Below, piece after piece: positions 1 through 12,529 of a stretch of 64,000 nt of DNA; position 1 is the first letter of the stretch, and every line of letters begins with the position of its first letter. Location: NCBI GenBank assembly GCA_026182355.1, contig JAPFBL010000001.1:992001-1056000 (forward strand), read 5' to 3'. Both the position numbers and the translations under genes were made by a program. The notes under the pieces are model-generated. The model saw only the letters and a list, made by a program, of their open reading frames with translations, was not told the origin of the DNA and searched no databases. Source of the DNA: Hermatobates lingyangjiaoensis (taxonomy: Eukaryota; Arthropoda; Insecta; Hemiptera; Hermatobatidae).

Positions 1-660
1 GGTTTCATAAAATTTAAAACGTGTCTAAAGGTGTATAAACAGGAGTGTAATTTATTTAAACCAAAAATCTTCAAGAAACCCATATTTAACGGAAAAATTT
101 GTTGAAATAAAATTACTCTTTACTTATAACGGACAGTATTTGGAAATGTCTATTAAACTTTAAATAAAACATTATGGAAATTATAAAAGAAGGCTCCAAA
201 TAAAGCAGACCTATGATCTGCATACTGAATGGTACGCGGCTCTCTTGTAAATCTATTCAATGTGGAGACTTTTTTCATTATTTCCAATAATTAACAAGTA
301 CCATTATATTGTAATAGCAATAGTAGATATTCACTCTTGTTTAGTCTTCAAGTTGTAACAGATAAATCTGAAGAAAACGACACGAGTTCAAAACTCGTGC
401 TTCGATGAAAACCCGACTTTATAAAAAAAGTTTCGTATAATTTCCAAAAATCAGTAAAAAACACAATATCTGATGGCACAGATATGAATACAGCTGAAAC
501 GAAAACTTTATTGTTAATAAACGTTTTGATATGGCATCATATCGAAATTTGAAGTTTATATAATGTGTTACCAATTATTATAGAAAGCATTAATAATAAA
601 TTCCACTTCTTGTAAAACAATGCACAAACTTTAAAGAGAATATCGTCGATGAAGAATAAG
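1..660. other. AT-rich intergenic stretch
   Basis: No open frame of interest and no recognisable repeat. The only local structure is a small perfect hairpin at 381-399, where cacgagtt and aactcgtg are separated by 3 nt. No function is inferred. Confidence 0.6.
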
Positions 661-1015
661 AATCAAGGCAAAAGGAACAAAGAGAAATAGAGGGGGCAAA
701 GAAGCAATGAGCCACAGAGAAGGAGACACTTTTTCCCGAGATCCCGCTGGACTAAAGAGACGCTTTAATTGGTCCATATTTCCTGTTGTTTTTAGAGGGA
801 AAGACGATGTGAGAGCGGCAGCAGACAACAAGGCCTGACTGGTTTTTTTCTTGACCTCTCCGACCCAAAGACAGAGACCACAGAGCGACCAGCACCACCC
901 GCCAATTAAACCTCTCTTCGTCCTTAGAGCCTTTCAAGCGTGCTGGTAAGTAGAGGCCAATCAGAGTTTCAAGAGAGCAACGATTAGCAGGACCTTTTTG
1001 GTGAATACCCACCAC
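661..1015. other. Purine-to-pyrimidine GC island 1
   Basis: This block is clearly richer in G+C than its surroundings. By my hand count 661-840 has 50 G and 32 C, while 841-960 has 24 G and 38 C, so the skew reverses inside it. The left edge is strongly purine-rich and the right half holds C-rich tracts such as agcaccaccc. Overlapping reading frames on the minus strand (631-831 and 752-1015) look like by-products of the composition, with no recognisable domain. Islands of the same form recur through the window. They could be conserved non-coding or regulatory elements, which is inference only. Confidence 0.55.
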
Positions 1016-1825
1016 ACAGCTTTGCGAATCAACCTAACTTTAGATATAATGAAACATATATGCGATATTAATTCTTAAACATTGAACACTCTTAGTTTCG
1101 ATAAAAAACTACCAGTACCACCCTGCCAACTAGATATCCAGACTACCAGTTTCTTAAATAAGTTTAATTTTTTATGACCAATAAGAGTTTATAATTCTCA
1201 TAATAGTATAGTAGAAAAGTAATAATATTTTGCGTACAATAAATATCACTTGTCAGAAAAATCACTTCAGGTTTAAGATGTGAATCCAGATTTAAAGAAT
1301 CAAAAACCAATATAAAAAAAAATCTTTAAATTTTACTCCCAAAGTAAAAATACGGTTAATAATGGTACATTTACTTATGTATGGTTCACATCAGGAACAA
1401 ATAAATTATTAAACAATCAGACAGTTTAATGTATATTGTTAGTTACTATTTTCCATTACACAACTGCATCATTGAAACTTCTATGGAGCTGTCTTTATTG
1501 TTTAAACTCTTCTGGCATAGTTTGACAATAAAAATATATTAGTTCATTTGCTTTCTTCAAATAACTCTTTTAATTTCACAATTACTTACACTAGTAGTTA
1601 CATCAAAATAACTTTCAACGTTTGTCTACTTTGATTTTTAAGAACCTTTTGAGCAAATGTCTCAAGGAGACGAGTTATATTATGACATAAACATTCATTT
1701 TTAATAAAAAAAACAGTGTTTTCAATGTTTATTATGAAATAATTATTTTAAATACCATCCATAATCGTTTCTTATTGTAATGTTTTTCAATTATATTAGA
1801 AACAAAGTTTAATAATATAAATCAG
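1016..1825. other. AT-rich intergenic stretch
   Basis: Nothing recognisable: short A and T runs, stop codons in all frames, no repeat shared with the rest of the window that I can see. Confidence 0.5.
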
Positions 1826-1902
1826 TTAGAAATCGAACACGTAGTGTTCTACTTCGAAACGTGTTGTTTATACGATTAAATTTCTATATGTGGAGGCTTT
1901 TT
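1826..1902 (+). repeat. Family C hairpin element, decayed and rearranged
   Basis: Shares with the family C copies at 37068-37322 and 54806-54880 the pieces gaacacgtagtgttct, cgaaacgtgttgtttata and tgtggaggctttt. The order is altered: the GAACAC/GTGTTC stem comes first, then TTCGAAACGTGTTG. It appears to be a collapsed old copy. The GAAAC box is kept but the CTGANGA box is lost. Confidence 0.5.
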
Positions 1903-2265
1903 TATTAACTTTTTACCCTAACAGAAGTAAATACCACATAATAACTGATTGCTTTAACTTACAAGTAACTTCTAAGTTTTGTACAAATTATTAGATTAAT
2001 AATTACCATATTATTAGGATATGTACCAGCAGAAATAACAAAAAAAAAACCTTACTGCATGATATATGAAGAAATTGTTTCTTCATGTAAAAATTTATTT
2101 GACGTTAAGATCTGTTTAGATAGGAAGCCTTTTAAGAAAGCATTACTGCTTTCCTGTCAATAAGTATAGAGTGCCACATTATCATCCTCCTATTACATTC
2201 CACAAATTAACTTTATATCTAACCAATAATTGATTTTTACTATACTATAAGTAAAAAATAGTGAC

Positions 2266-2560
2266 TATGAAACAATTTTATACCGAGACTTTGACGGAGT
2301 TACATGGATTGAGGTCCCAAAAGTTATGAAGTTTTTTCGATAATGCAGGTGAGTATATATCCAAAGTTTGTGGATACGCTACAGTCCAGAATATTTTATG
2401 GACCAAATTGACATTTTACAAAAAAAAAAAAAAAATGAGCCTCATAATGCAGATGTGTTGTACAGTTTGGGAGCATTTTCTATCAAAAACCTGTTATTGG
2501 ACATTTTTTTCTCGCTATAATGCAATCTATAAGTTGCACCCTTCAACATAACATAATATC
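2266..2560 (+). repeat. Dispersed repeat H, copy 1
   Basis: Colinear with 47686-48060 on the same strand. Shared blocks include ttgacgga(g/a)ttacatg, gagtat(a/g)tatc(c/t)aaagtttg, the (t/c)acgctaca box and ttacacaaaaa-like A tracts, in the same order and spacing. No coding potential. It is followed by repeat G in reverse orientation; the second locus has both in forward orientation. A poly-A run of about 15 lies at 2420-2434. Family identity unknown. Confidence 0.6.
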
Positions 2561-2689
2561 AGGTGTAATTCTTTTTTGTTAATGAATCATATTAACTTTG
2601 GGTAATTTTGACGTGTAAGAAATGCACTCTTTCCTATAATGTTGTTGACAAATATCCAGTTTTTTTTACTATTCTAGTCTAACAGTTCA

Positions 2690-3425
2690 TATCTATTATT
2701 TTTTTATAATTTCAAGATTTCAGCTATAAAAGTTTTAAATTATACTAAAAAGTCATATTGGAATTTGATTTGATATGCAAAACTGTCTAATTACAAATAT
2801 ATTTTTTCTCAAGACACTTATAACTTATAAAAATTAAAAAGAGTAGACAGGAAAAAGAAAACCCTGCTTCAGAGTAAATTGGATTTTTATGATTTTTGAA
2901 AAAGGGAAGCCAAAGTGATTTTTTTAAAAACACTAAGATGCAATGAAATTGTCAGTAAGGCAATTCAAAAAAAGACCAAAGATGTAAAACATAATTCAAA
3001 ATTGAAAACATTCTTTGAAAAATAAGAAATGCAATTATCCTACATTTTCAATTAAAAATCATCTTAAAATGAAATTTTTTTCTTACCTATATCTGACAAT
3101 TTGTAGACAAAATAAGATATTAAAATGGTTTTAAATTTGAAACTTTGTCATTAATCTTCAATGCAGAAGGAAGTCAGATGAACTATGTAAGAGATCCACT
3201 GCCTATTGGGACAAAAGCCATATTCTCCTGTAGGATATTATTTCGTAACACGAAATCTACACTTTCGCTTTTCAAAAATGTTATTACTCCTTGTTACTAA
3301 CACACAAAAATAAGTATATCTCCCATTTAAACATTTATATTATTCCTAATGGTCATTATATATTATATACCCCAAAAAGTTTGATATTTATAGTAAGCTG
3401 AGTGTAGATCAGTTCAGATTTTTTG
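2690..3425 (-). repeat. Dispersed repeat G, copy 1 (reverse)
   Basis: The reverse complement is colinear with 45029-45880 and, over its first part, with 63590-63930. Landmarks read on the minus strand are tctgaactgatctacactca, tatcaaactt, cagtggatctcttacatag, cttccttctgcattga, tccaatttactct, and agacagttttgcatat followed by agtataatttaaaactttta. No open frame survives. It is an old interspersed element of at least 730 bp whose class I cannot assign. Confidence 0.7.
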
Positions 3426-4919
3426 GTTCATCATTATAATTTTTAAATAACAAAACTGTAATGAGCATGTCGGTAGAGATTTATTTCATGGGTTATTTAG
3501 ATAACATGGAAGAAGTTCATTCATTTTGTAAAGAATTATAATAATTAAATAGTTTTAAAATTGATAAAAATATCTCTTACTATATCCTGACTCTTTCAAA
3601 ATATCTAGGTTTGCTTGTAAAATGTTTACCATGTGACATTTAAGTGAGTAGAGAAATATCAGACCTGTTTCCTCTACTAGTTCTTGCTCACTCGGGATTA
3701 TGGGAGTATTCTGTTCTGGAAGTTATAAGTAAATGAAGATTGCTCTAAGCTTGAAATAGTATAAATTCAAAATACAGACTATAGAATATTTTATTTAAAT
3801 ATAGAATTATGTTCCAAATCATATACATCATTGCAACTTACGAAATCAATTTATACAAAATTTAGTCTCTATCTGATGTGTAAGGTGTTCCACATCATAC
3901 CTTCTACCCACCCAAATCCTTTTGCACAAATCCTGGCTAGTTTCATACAGTCTCAAAATCTTCCAAGATGACTCAAGAGGAGATGACTGAGAGACCTACT
4001 GAAAGGATAATCTTTAAGTAAACAGCAAACGAGGTGAAAAGTTGAACCAGTGGGTTCTGTTCTTTACTCTTACATGTCAATGTCAACAGCATTCCTCACA
4101 TCACATATGCTTCTTACGTTAAATGTGTGTAACTGTACATTTCTCAGGAAAATTGTTAAAAATAAATTGAGGATACTAAATATTTAGTAACTTTATATTG
4201 CTATAAAAGGTAAATTTCAGTCGAAAATATTTTCATAAGAGACATTTCATGCTCTCAATTGATTGATTAGAAATCCTTAATGAAGAATACAGAAAATAAT
4301 TAAACTGCTAGTTTTTTTAAAAAAGAAATTTAAGTTTTTACCAAAACATTTTTTTAGAAATAAGTAAACATTTTAAGTATTAGTAAACCAGTAAACATAA
4401 ATAATCTTTAAAATACCTTAAAGTATTTTATTAATACTTAATGTAAAATATTTTATATAATACTTCGTTTAAAGTGTCACTCTTGATTAACTTGATTGTT
4501 AAATATTAAGATATGTGGGTAAAATTCATTTGTAAGTAATGACCTGTAAAATTAGACTGAAATTTGACTTTTGAAAAAACATCCTACAAAAATGTTTCTA
4601 CATTTTTTTTGCATTGTTTTAAAAATACGTTAAAGTTTTCAGACTTATATTGTATACTATCAAACAAGCTTTAATTTTCATGGAACTATTTTCATTACAT
4701 TAAAGTAAATACAAATTTATATAGAAGCAGGATGTAAAGACGTTGCTCAGTATGAAACTTTTTCAATAGTCACTTCAATAGTAATTACTAGTCACATTCT
4801 AGAATTTACACTTTTTGCTTGATTAAAATTATATAAGATGTATATTTTTGCAACTTTGGCTCATGGAAGAAAATACGATTGGTCATCTGTTTTATCTTAA
4901 GTCATGACGCTATCAAATT
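3426..4919. other. AT-rich intergenic stretch
   Basis: No gene, no clear repeat and no island. A slightly C-richer patch near 3890-4020 has no open frame and no visible relatives in the window. Confidence 0.5.
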
Positions 4920-5215
4920 GTTTTTAGTGAGTGTTGCAGGTCACTTGATGTTGAAGGAGACAGAAGTTCGTCCTTGAAAAAGAGAATGGAGGGAGTGGAT
5001 TGAAACAAAGAGGAGGACTAGAAATGAATTATAGACTGGTCGACTCGTACATCTATTGTTGACCTCTGGAGCACACAACAACAATTGAGTGATACTGGAC
5101 TTCGACTTGAAGTCGAGGAAGAGAAACACTTTGACGAGCTTCCACAAGCAATATGCGCCCAACAATACAAACTTCTATTCAATTAGGTGTCACAAATGAG
5201 CCACGGTGTCTCAAT
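4920..5215. other. Purine-to-pyrimidine GC island 2
   Basis: The left part (4921-5040) has 39 G against 10 C by hand count; the right part (5041-5220) has 34 G against 45 C. The left part is almost all purine (gagaatggagggagtggatt). A short dyad, cgacttgaagtcg, lies near 5104. The minus-strand reading frame 4941-5165 has no recognisable domain. Similar in form to the other islands. It lies directly next to the SINE at 5313-5549. Confidence 0.5.
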
Positions 5216-5312
5216 CACTCAGCCAAATATTATTATTTTTTTTTTTATTATTATTGTTTAAACCGATCCCCTGGAGGGTGATAATGTTTAGCGGCTTTTT
5301 GTTTTAATCGAT

Positions 5313-5549
5313 GATTCTACAGATTCTACATTGGTAGTCCTACATTTTGCCTAACTCTAGTGCATTTCGAGTAAGGATATTTAACGAGTACCTGACATAG
5401 TACAGGCTCGGGACCGACGGCTTAACGTCCTCTCCGAGGGACGACGTACTCAGATTTATTCACATAATATATCGAGGGCCAGGTGGGTATCAAACCTCGG
5501 ACTACCAGCCCAGAGACGAGTACGTTAACCACTGAGCTAACCTGGCCCT
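5313..5549 (-). mobile_element. tRNA-derived SINE, copy 1 (reverse, 3' truncated)
   Basis: On the minus strand the element begins with a 71-nt tRNA-like head (5547 to 5477) whose ends GGCCAGG and CCTGGCC pair perfectly. It has an A-box-like TTAGCTCAGTGG and a degenerate B box, GGTTTGATACC. The body continues with the conserved tracts ctgagtacgtcgtccctcgg, tgtcaggtactcgttaaa and ttaggcaaaatgtaggact. Compared with the copy at 61158-61473 it lacks about the last 90 bp. Non-coding; mobilised by a partner LINE in known SINEs. Confidence 0.85.
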
Positions 5550-7693
5550 CTCACAAAGCTGATTAACTTAAAAAATAAAATCTCTAAAATTTAAATAAAG
5601 TATTTGACGATAAAGAACAATTTATATCTTGTCCGACCCGGTTATTTCCCATAGGCCAAGTTCTCTTTCTGCTAAAGAAGTCAAACCACTTCGTAATCAC
5701 AGAACATGAAATCTCAACAAGTCGTCCTTCCTGGTCAAGATTCAACAGTCAAATTTGCACACGAATTTCTTATTTCAAAATTCTTTCTTAAAGCAGGCAG
5801 GTATTTTTCAAATCCTGATTCTCTTGTTCAGTAATCGCTTCATCTTCAATATTTATTGACATGTAGCTTTGACTACTCGAACTGTACACAATTATTTTTC
5901 ATTGACCACTCTTTCATTAGAATTCACATTTTCTGGTTATTATAACAAACTTAATAAGGATAGTATACCTTAGTATTTACTTTTATTCACCGTTCCCTCC
6001 TGGTCCCCATTTATACAAAGTCACATTTTTATTAAATCTCCCAGTCTCAACAAAGTTAATATTGTGACATACCACCAATACTGTTTTCTCCATTATTTTG
6101 CATCTAGTTTTAGTTTTTAATCAAAATGTTATTTCATTAAAGTCTTGAGCAAAAAAATTTTCTCTCTATATTACTAACGCAAATGAGGTCATTCCAATGG
6201 TTGCGTATTTGTTTTGAAATTAAATTCCAATCGAAACTATTATACATGTTATAGCAACTCACTATCAAAAGAAAAAGTTGATCATTGCTTTACTCATTAA
6301 AAATTGTTGCTCTCAATGACATGTTCAATTTTAATTTAACTGAATATGTTATAACCATTTTTCCTTTCAACATTTAAAATAAAAACAATCAATGTTTAAA
6401 AACAACTCCGGTTTGTAATTGCCTAATTTAACATAACTTTGAAAAACTTTGGCTTTTAACAATCTGAACCAACACTATTCACTGTAGGGATGAATGATGC
6501 ATCAAAATTGTTTATAATCATAAGAAACAACTAAGCCAACATTTCAATAGTGTTAAAACCAAACTTTAAACATATTTACCTTCGCATATATCCATCATAT
6601 CACAATAGGCTACTCCTAAATCTGACGCATGAACAAAAACTAATAATAATTAATTTCATCAGTTTTATTTTGTTAAAAATACTGTAAATCTATTTTTGTC
6701 TGTATTTTAGTGTACCTTCTGTACATTTTAAGTGTGTCACATTTTTTTTCAAAATGAAACTATCAATATAAATTAATATAATTAACGGCAATAGGCAAAA
6801 AATTTCTATGATTTATGGTTAAACTCTTGAGTTTACAAAAGTAACTTTTAATGACTACTATTTATGAACATACCGCTCTTATTTTTTCCAAAGCATTATC
6901 ACACGTTAAATTAACAAAAATGTTTATAAAAATGGTTATGTTGAGAATATCTCTCATTGACAGGTCGGATTCAAATGCTTATGTGATATCACAATAAAAT
7001 TACGTTGAACAAAAGCTTTTAACAATCAATTTTTTGTCTGCCGATGTGCTTTTTGATTACCATTATGTAACTTGTTTTTAAAATATTTTAATATAAATCT
7101 TTTTAAACCAGTTTTTATTTCATTTTCGGCTTACAACATTTATAAGCTTCCACACAGATGTTTGGCAAAAAGTTGTCCCCTTCAAATTTTGCAAAGTTAT
7201 TATCAACGCTACATTGACATATTACTAATGTAGAAACTGCTAGTACATCCGTTTACGTGGTCAAGATGATGCTAAAACCACAACTTACCAGTACATTTAC
7301 ACTATTTTCAAATATGATATACAAAGTTTTTTAATTTTTTTCAATTCTAAAACTTTATTCTGAATTTTTACAGTAAGTGATACTTCTCCCTTTAAAGATT
7401 TCGTGAATATTTCAATAGTGCAAACGGACACACAAAACTGACGTTTCATTTTTATATTTATAAATTTGAAAAATATCTTTATATGTTTATGAAACTGCTA
7501 ATATAATGATTTTAGTAGGGCTGATTGTCATTTACATATAGGGTGGCCACAAAATGATTATCTCTTACACAGAAGAAATGATGTCCATAAACATTTGCGA
7601 TTGGAGTGTGCGTGTTTGTGTACATGTGATTCTGTGCGTTCTATATAGAATGTAACATAAATATTATAGTATAGAAAGAAATGACTGTAGTTT
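5550..7693. other. AT-rich intergenic stretch
   Basis: About 2.1 kb without a credible coding frame, island or recognised repeat. Composition is slightly C-richer around 5640-5720 but no related sequence was seen elsewhere in the window. Confidence 0.5.
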
Positions 7694-7927
7694 TACAAAA
7701 GCATTCTTTCTAACGAAATATATATTTATTGATAAAAGTATTGACCGTGTACTAGAAATAAAATAAAACGTTATCAGGACTCGGTCAGTTCTTCAGATTC
7801 AAATCATTTTTATGAAAAAATTTTTAAATAAAAACCGAATCACTGGCAATGAAAGTTTAAATTCAAACTGAATAACTAACGCAGTCCTGATAAAATTTTA
7901 TTTTGTTATATATTTAATTAATAAATA
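7694..7927. mobile_element. Family D imperfect hairpin element
   Basis: Two imperfect inverted arms, one containing ttatcaggactcggtcagttcttcag (7771 on) and the other ctgaataactaacgcagtcctgata (7868 on), separated by an A/T-rich spacer with aaaccgaatcactggcaatg. The copy at 24806-24945 matches single-arm portions, including cggtcagttcttcag and ttgccaacgtttcgg (the reverse complement of the spacer). Non-autonomous; no coding capacity. On the minus strand it carries CTGAAGA followed 15-20 nt later by GATAAC, which resembles a decayed version of the CTGANGA/GAAA module of the other hairpin families. Confidence 0.65.
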
Positions 7928-8656
7928 TGGCGGTGACATACCTTTTACAGTGTAAGAAAAATAAAATTGTAACAATAATAGTAATAATTGCATTCAAATA
8001 TCTTTGTCTGATAAAGGATTAAAAGAGACATTAAGAAGTATTATATCTTTCTAAAAGACGAAGACAGACATAGTGTCTAAATCCAGCAATAAACATTGAG
8101 TCGTGAACTAAATTTCAATGTGCTCAATTATTTTAAGAATTGGTTTGGTGTTATTTATCTCAGGTAATAAGACATTTAGAGGATTATATTCATGAGGCAG
8201 TATATGATTACGTAAGCAGTATGCTTAAATACAGTATGACATCAGTCAAGTTATTTTGTGGATTTATTTGTTGTTTACTGGTGCCAAAGCAAAATGGAAC
8301 AATAATAACCAATATTCAAAATTAATTATTAAAAATGAGTATAAGGTGATGAATATATCTTTTTTTTTCAAATCTTGTGTTAACTGAGTCAATGTAGTAA
8401 AAGGAGAAACGTTTTTATTCACCCATTCCCTTTCACAAAGTGTTTATTATTTTGCAATCGTAAATGGCAAATGAACTCACCTTATGTTACATAAACAATA
8501 TTTTTTTAACCATCCCGAATCCTAATTTATAATATTTTTTGCAGATAGGAGGTATGTTTCAGTTAAACAAACAATGGTTTGCAGAAGCATCAAGGTTGTA
8601 CAGTAACCTCCCACTCTCGGTAATGACCACACTGTTAGCACATTATTTTAGAAGTG
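7928..8656. other. AT-rich intergenic stretch
   Basis: The plus-strand open frame 8140-8325 has no domain, no Kozak-like context and AT-driven composition; I do not count it as a gene. Nothing else is recognised. Confidence 0.45.
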
Positions 8657-8819
8657 TTAATTGAAACACGACCAGGCCATATAATGAGTGTACCACAGAC
8701 ACGTTGATGGTTCATCTTCTTTAGATATATCACCATTTTTTTTAACGATATTCTCAAATTTCGCACACGATTCATTCATGACAGAGTAGTGTTTAATCAT
8801 TTCCGTATCCATGCCATGT
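8657..8819 (-). pseudogene. Coding-like exon fragment, unidentified
   Basis: On the minus strand an open frame starts after a splice-acceptor-like pyrimidine tract ending ...aacttcag (AG at 8821-8820) and runs to TAA at 8659-8657. The ATG at 8812 gives 51 residues of balanced composition, including KFENIVKKNGDISKED and a Cys/Trp-rich tail, unlike the F/I/N/K-dominated frames typical of this window. I do not recognise the family. The NGDIS stretch faintly resembles an EF-hand loop but lacks the acidic residues at positions 1 and 3. It may be an isolated exon, a gene relic or chance. The frame does not join in phase with the next coding-like segment at 8928-9006. Confidence 0.25.
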
Positions 8820-8927
8820 CTGAAGTTATATAGACAGATATAAATATCATAGAAGTAATCAAAATGAAAACCAAAATAAAAGATATCAGGTTATGAAATG
8901 GAAACACAGAATTCATTTACGCTTTAC

Positions 8928-9006
8928 AGTTAGTGACTGCTAGTTCTGAGCTGCAGTACGAAACGAAAATCACTTGTGTAAAGATGACTAACAAGTCAAT
9001 AAAACA
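8928..9006 (-). pseudogene. Possible membrane-protein exon fragment
   Basis: Minus-strand segment between an acceptor-like ...gaaattacag (AG at 9008-9007) and a donor-like act|gtaaag (GT at 8927-8926), open in only one frame. It encodes 26 residues with a hydrophobic stretch, CFIDLLVIFTQVIFVSYCSS, followed by ELAVTN. The pattern hydrophobic-YC-x2-E-L is loosely reminiscent of the sixth transmembrane segment of insect odorant receptors. That is a weak resemblance over a very short span. No other receptor exon was confirmed. The downstream segment (8819-8657) is out of phase with it by one nucleotide. Confidence 0.15.
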
Positions 9007-9152
9007 CTGTAATTTCACATATATTGGTAAATAATTAAAAATACTATAAACAATTATTACACTTAAAAGTTAAAAATGTCACTTTAAACTTTACATGAAT
9101 CAAAGTTAAAAGATTGCACAACCAAATAAGAATATACATTATACAATATTTA

Positions 9153-9278
9153 TAAACAAATAATAACTAAAAAGTGTATGTATATATCAATGTCAAACCA
9201 TGGTAAGAATTCAGAAATGGAACTAAAATCATTCACAAAGTCACTGATCATAGTCAGAGTGACACAATGATTGATATG
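9153..9278 (-). other. Open, coding-like minus-strand segment
   Basis: Forty-two codons without a stop between TGA (9281-9279) and TAA (9152-9150), including TLTMISDFVNDFSSISEFLP. No start-proximal signal and no recognised domain. It overlaps the first unit of the 31-bp duplication at 9269-9330. Listed because it lies with the two segments above on the same strand; on its own it is not evidence for a gene. Confidence 0.15.
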
Positions 9279-9330
9279 TCAATCCAAATACGGGATTTGG
9301 ATTGATATGTCAATCCAAATACGGGATTTG
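9269..9330. repeat. Perfect 31-bp tandem duplication
   Basis: Copies at 9269-9299 and 9300-9330 are identical (gattgatatgtcaatccaaa and the following 11 bases). Two units only, with no divergence, so the duplication is probably recent or an assembly effect. Confidence 0.9.
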
Positions 9331-12300
9331 TTACTGGCGTTTAAACGTTCATTTTTTTTTTCTCTTTGTCGAGTTTATTGATATATCTATATATATATAA
9401 CAAAAAATACCTGAACAATATAAAAATTATCTCACTTTCTATAACAAAAGTGTAATGTCTTATTTTATCATTACAAATAATATCTCCGATCTCTAAAATT
9501 CTAAGAATTTGTTCTTGTAGCATTTTTTACCAGATAAAATAATCTCTTCACCCAGGTCAAAACTTAAACAAATTTCGTTTAAATAAATTATTCGTTTCGA
9601 ATTATAGTTTAAGACTTGATTTATTGAAGTTTTAGTATATTTAATTACAAATAAATTGCATCATTCATTGTAAAATATCATACATATTATTTGTTATACA
9701 AATGCCATAATAAAATGTTTGAACATGAATTTTGGAGATTTTTTGTTGTTGTAAACAATTGATAATTTAGTTAACTGAATTTTTAAGAATTTTGTTGAGC
9801 AAACGAAATGTTACTCAACCATAATATGAACTATCCTGAGGGTACCAGTTTTATTATCCACTAGTTAGTAAGTCAACATTCTTTTTATGGGTATATTGAC
9901 TTAGCATACAAAACCTGGTGATAACAAACATTTTTTTGCAATAGAAAACAAAACTAAATATGAGTTCATAGTTCTATAGATCTATTTTATTTCAAATACA
10001 ATAAGATAGCCTTGCTATCTTTATTTAGTCTGAAATATTAAAGCTTTATAAAATTAAGATCGAAGTTAATCTTGTTAACCTTTTTCCTTTAATGTCCATT
10101 AAACTAAATATAGTGAAATATCATTGTTCCTACAACAGAGATTATTAATAATCTTTATTGATTAAAATTTCTAATATCTATATAAAATTACACATCAATC
10201 TGCCGATTTGTCTGTTTTATCTGTCTATGTGTCAATTTCACTAAAGAAATGGCTAAATTATTCCAATATAAATAAGAGAATTTCATTTTCTTACAAGCTT
10301 TTGGGGTTCTATTATGTAAAAAAAACAGAGTGAATTAAAAAAGTAGTCATAAACAAGTTTATCTTTTTCACGCATTATTAAGTTTGGGAATATGCTACAG
10401 GCCTCACCGTTTAATGGATCAAATGAAAAACACCCACAAGTACCTCTTATGGTATAGATAAGTAAGCCGTTTAGTTTTCAGGTAATATTTCCTCATAGAA
10501 AGTTCTCGTTGTTGTACATAGAGTGTCTCTAGACACTATTTTTATTCGAATAAAATTTGACTTAACGTCAAACACAAAACAGCATAAAGGGTAAAACATT
10601 TCAGATTTTTATATAAAACGAAATGTAATTTTGACATAAAAGTGTACTAACTGACTTTGAATAAATTAAAAATCTTGTCAACAGGATACCGTTTGAATAG
10701 TTGCAACAAAAGTCAACATAAAAATATTTTTTCTACAATTGAATGATCTGTATAATTTTACTATAAAAAATTGAATATGGAAAAGTTTCATTGTAGTTTA
10801 TTTTTTGAATTACGGATATTTTTCTTGTCTGTGAATTACAAGCACTAGAATATTATACTCTTGTACTTTACATTTACCCAAAATTAGTATGATACTACAA
10901 ACTGCAAAAGTTTAGATCATTGTAAAGGGAATATAGTTATATAAGCACAAAACTATAAGTAATAATAGCTTCAGTTTACAAATCGTGGAAATTTCTTAGC
11001 TTAAAATTTTTACATCAGAATGAAACAAGACAATTTATTAAACCTTAAAATGTTAAAAAAAAACATTAAATTCTTTTAACCCATTTAATTTATATTATTG
11101 ATTAATTCAATTTTTAAAAAATTTTCTGAATAATACAAGGAACTGCAAAACGTAAGCGTACAGTTGTGTAGATTTAAAGGATAATATATGGTCTTTTAAC
11201 AGAAAATATGTTATTATTTACTCAAAGTACCAATTTAGTTAAAGAACAGTACGATAATTATAAAAAATATGGTAACAAATTTGAAATATAAGTACATTAT
11301 AAGTTTGGTGGCATGATCTATAATCAACCTATAACAAATCATTCTTGTAACAATAATTCAAGTAATTTTTTATTTTTTAACATAGATATGCATATTTTTT
11401 TGTAACGTGTATAAAAATTAGCGATGAAGAAAGAAACATATTTTGACATTTACTAATCTACATCTTTGGAGATACACTGAACTAATTTTTGAAGTGTTTT
11501 ACCACATGTGACTGAGTTTATCTATCGATAAACTTAAGTTTAACCGTTTGGCTTAATATTAATATTATATTATTTATTTAATAATAAAGCATACCATTTC
11601 TTTTAGCCTGGCAAACAAATGCTTTGATTTTTATGAGTAACATTGAAACATAGGAAAGTTTCCTTACTGTGCTATACATAAATTATATAAGAAAAATGAA
11701 TGTTCTTATTAAGTATAGGCACAATATGAATATTGTTTAAGAAAAAATTTGATACATTTTGAATATTCTCTTAAGAAATATCTTAAAAAAAATAACAACT
11801 GCTAATTTCTATCTGTAATCTCTATAATTTTCCAATAACAAGTTTAAATTTATCCTAATTAATAGAATTCAGATAGACATAATAAACATAAAAAAGTTGA
11901 ATTATTTTGTTGAGAATCATTTGTTAATATGTTTACTTATAGTAAAATATAGTGGAGACTTCTTCAGAATTTTTTTCAGTTTAATGTCTGATAATTCCTT
12001 TATTCATTTGCACTTTATTGCATGGATAAAATTAATAACTGTGAGATAATTTATGATTACTGTTTCCAACTCCCACATTTGTTGGTTTGAACTTCAGAGC
12101 AGTTGTAGGGAGTTTGATTGACCTCTTCTCTATTTGGCACCCATTTTAGATTTGGATAAATATTTTTGTTCCCGATATTTCCGTATTAATTTTAGTTGAT
12201 AAACATTATTCTATTCATAATATTAATATTTTAGTATTATTATACAAAAATCTTTACAAAATTTAATTTAAAACATAAGCCTCAATTATTTTTGGGTGTC

Positions 12301-12529
12301 AAACATTGTAAAGAGAAATATGAAAGTTATTGTTCACTTTGGCTATGAGAAATCAGAATAATATTTTCCTTAATTTCTATTCAACTTAACCTAATTAATA
12401 ATAAATTACCTAATAAAAAATGTACAATTTAGGTTTCTTGAAATAATATTTAGTTTGTTTTTATTTAAAGGTAACAGTTTTCCATCCGTATCTGTTTTGT
12501 CAGCCTTATATCTATCTCAATATGTTTTA
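9331..12529. other. AT-rich intergenic desert
   Basis: About 3.2 kb with very low G+C and stop codons in every frame. The minus-strand frame 9341-9523 ends in (TA)n-derived codons and is not convincing. No repeat family recognised. Confidence 0.5.

Noticed and set aside
2420..2434. Poly-A run as a retroposon tail
   Set aside because: It lies inside repeat H with matching sequence on both sides, so it is an internal expansion of an A tract and not a 3' end.
9341..9660. Single long minus-strand exon running from 9660 to 9341
   Set aside because: On recounting the A run at 9523-9528, the upstream open frame and the frame starting at the ATG at 9523 are out of phase, with a stop directly upstream. 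The segment is two short frames, not one.
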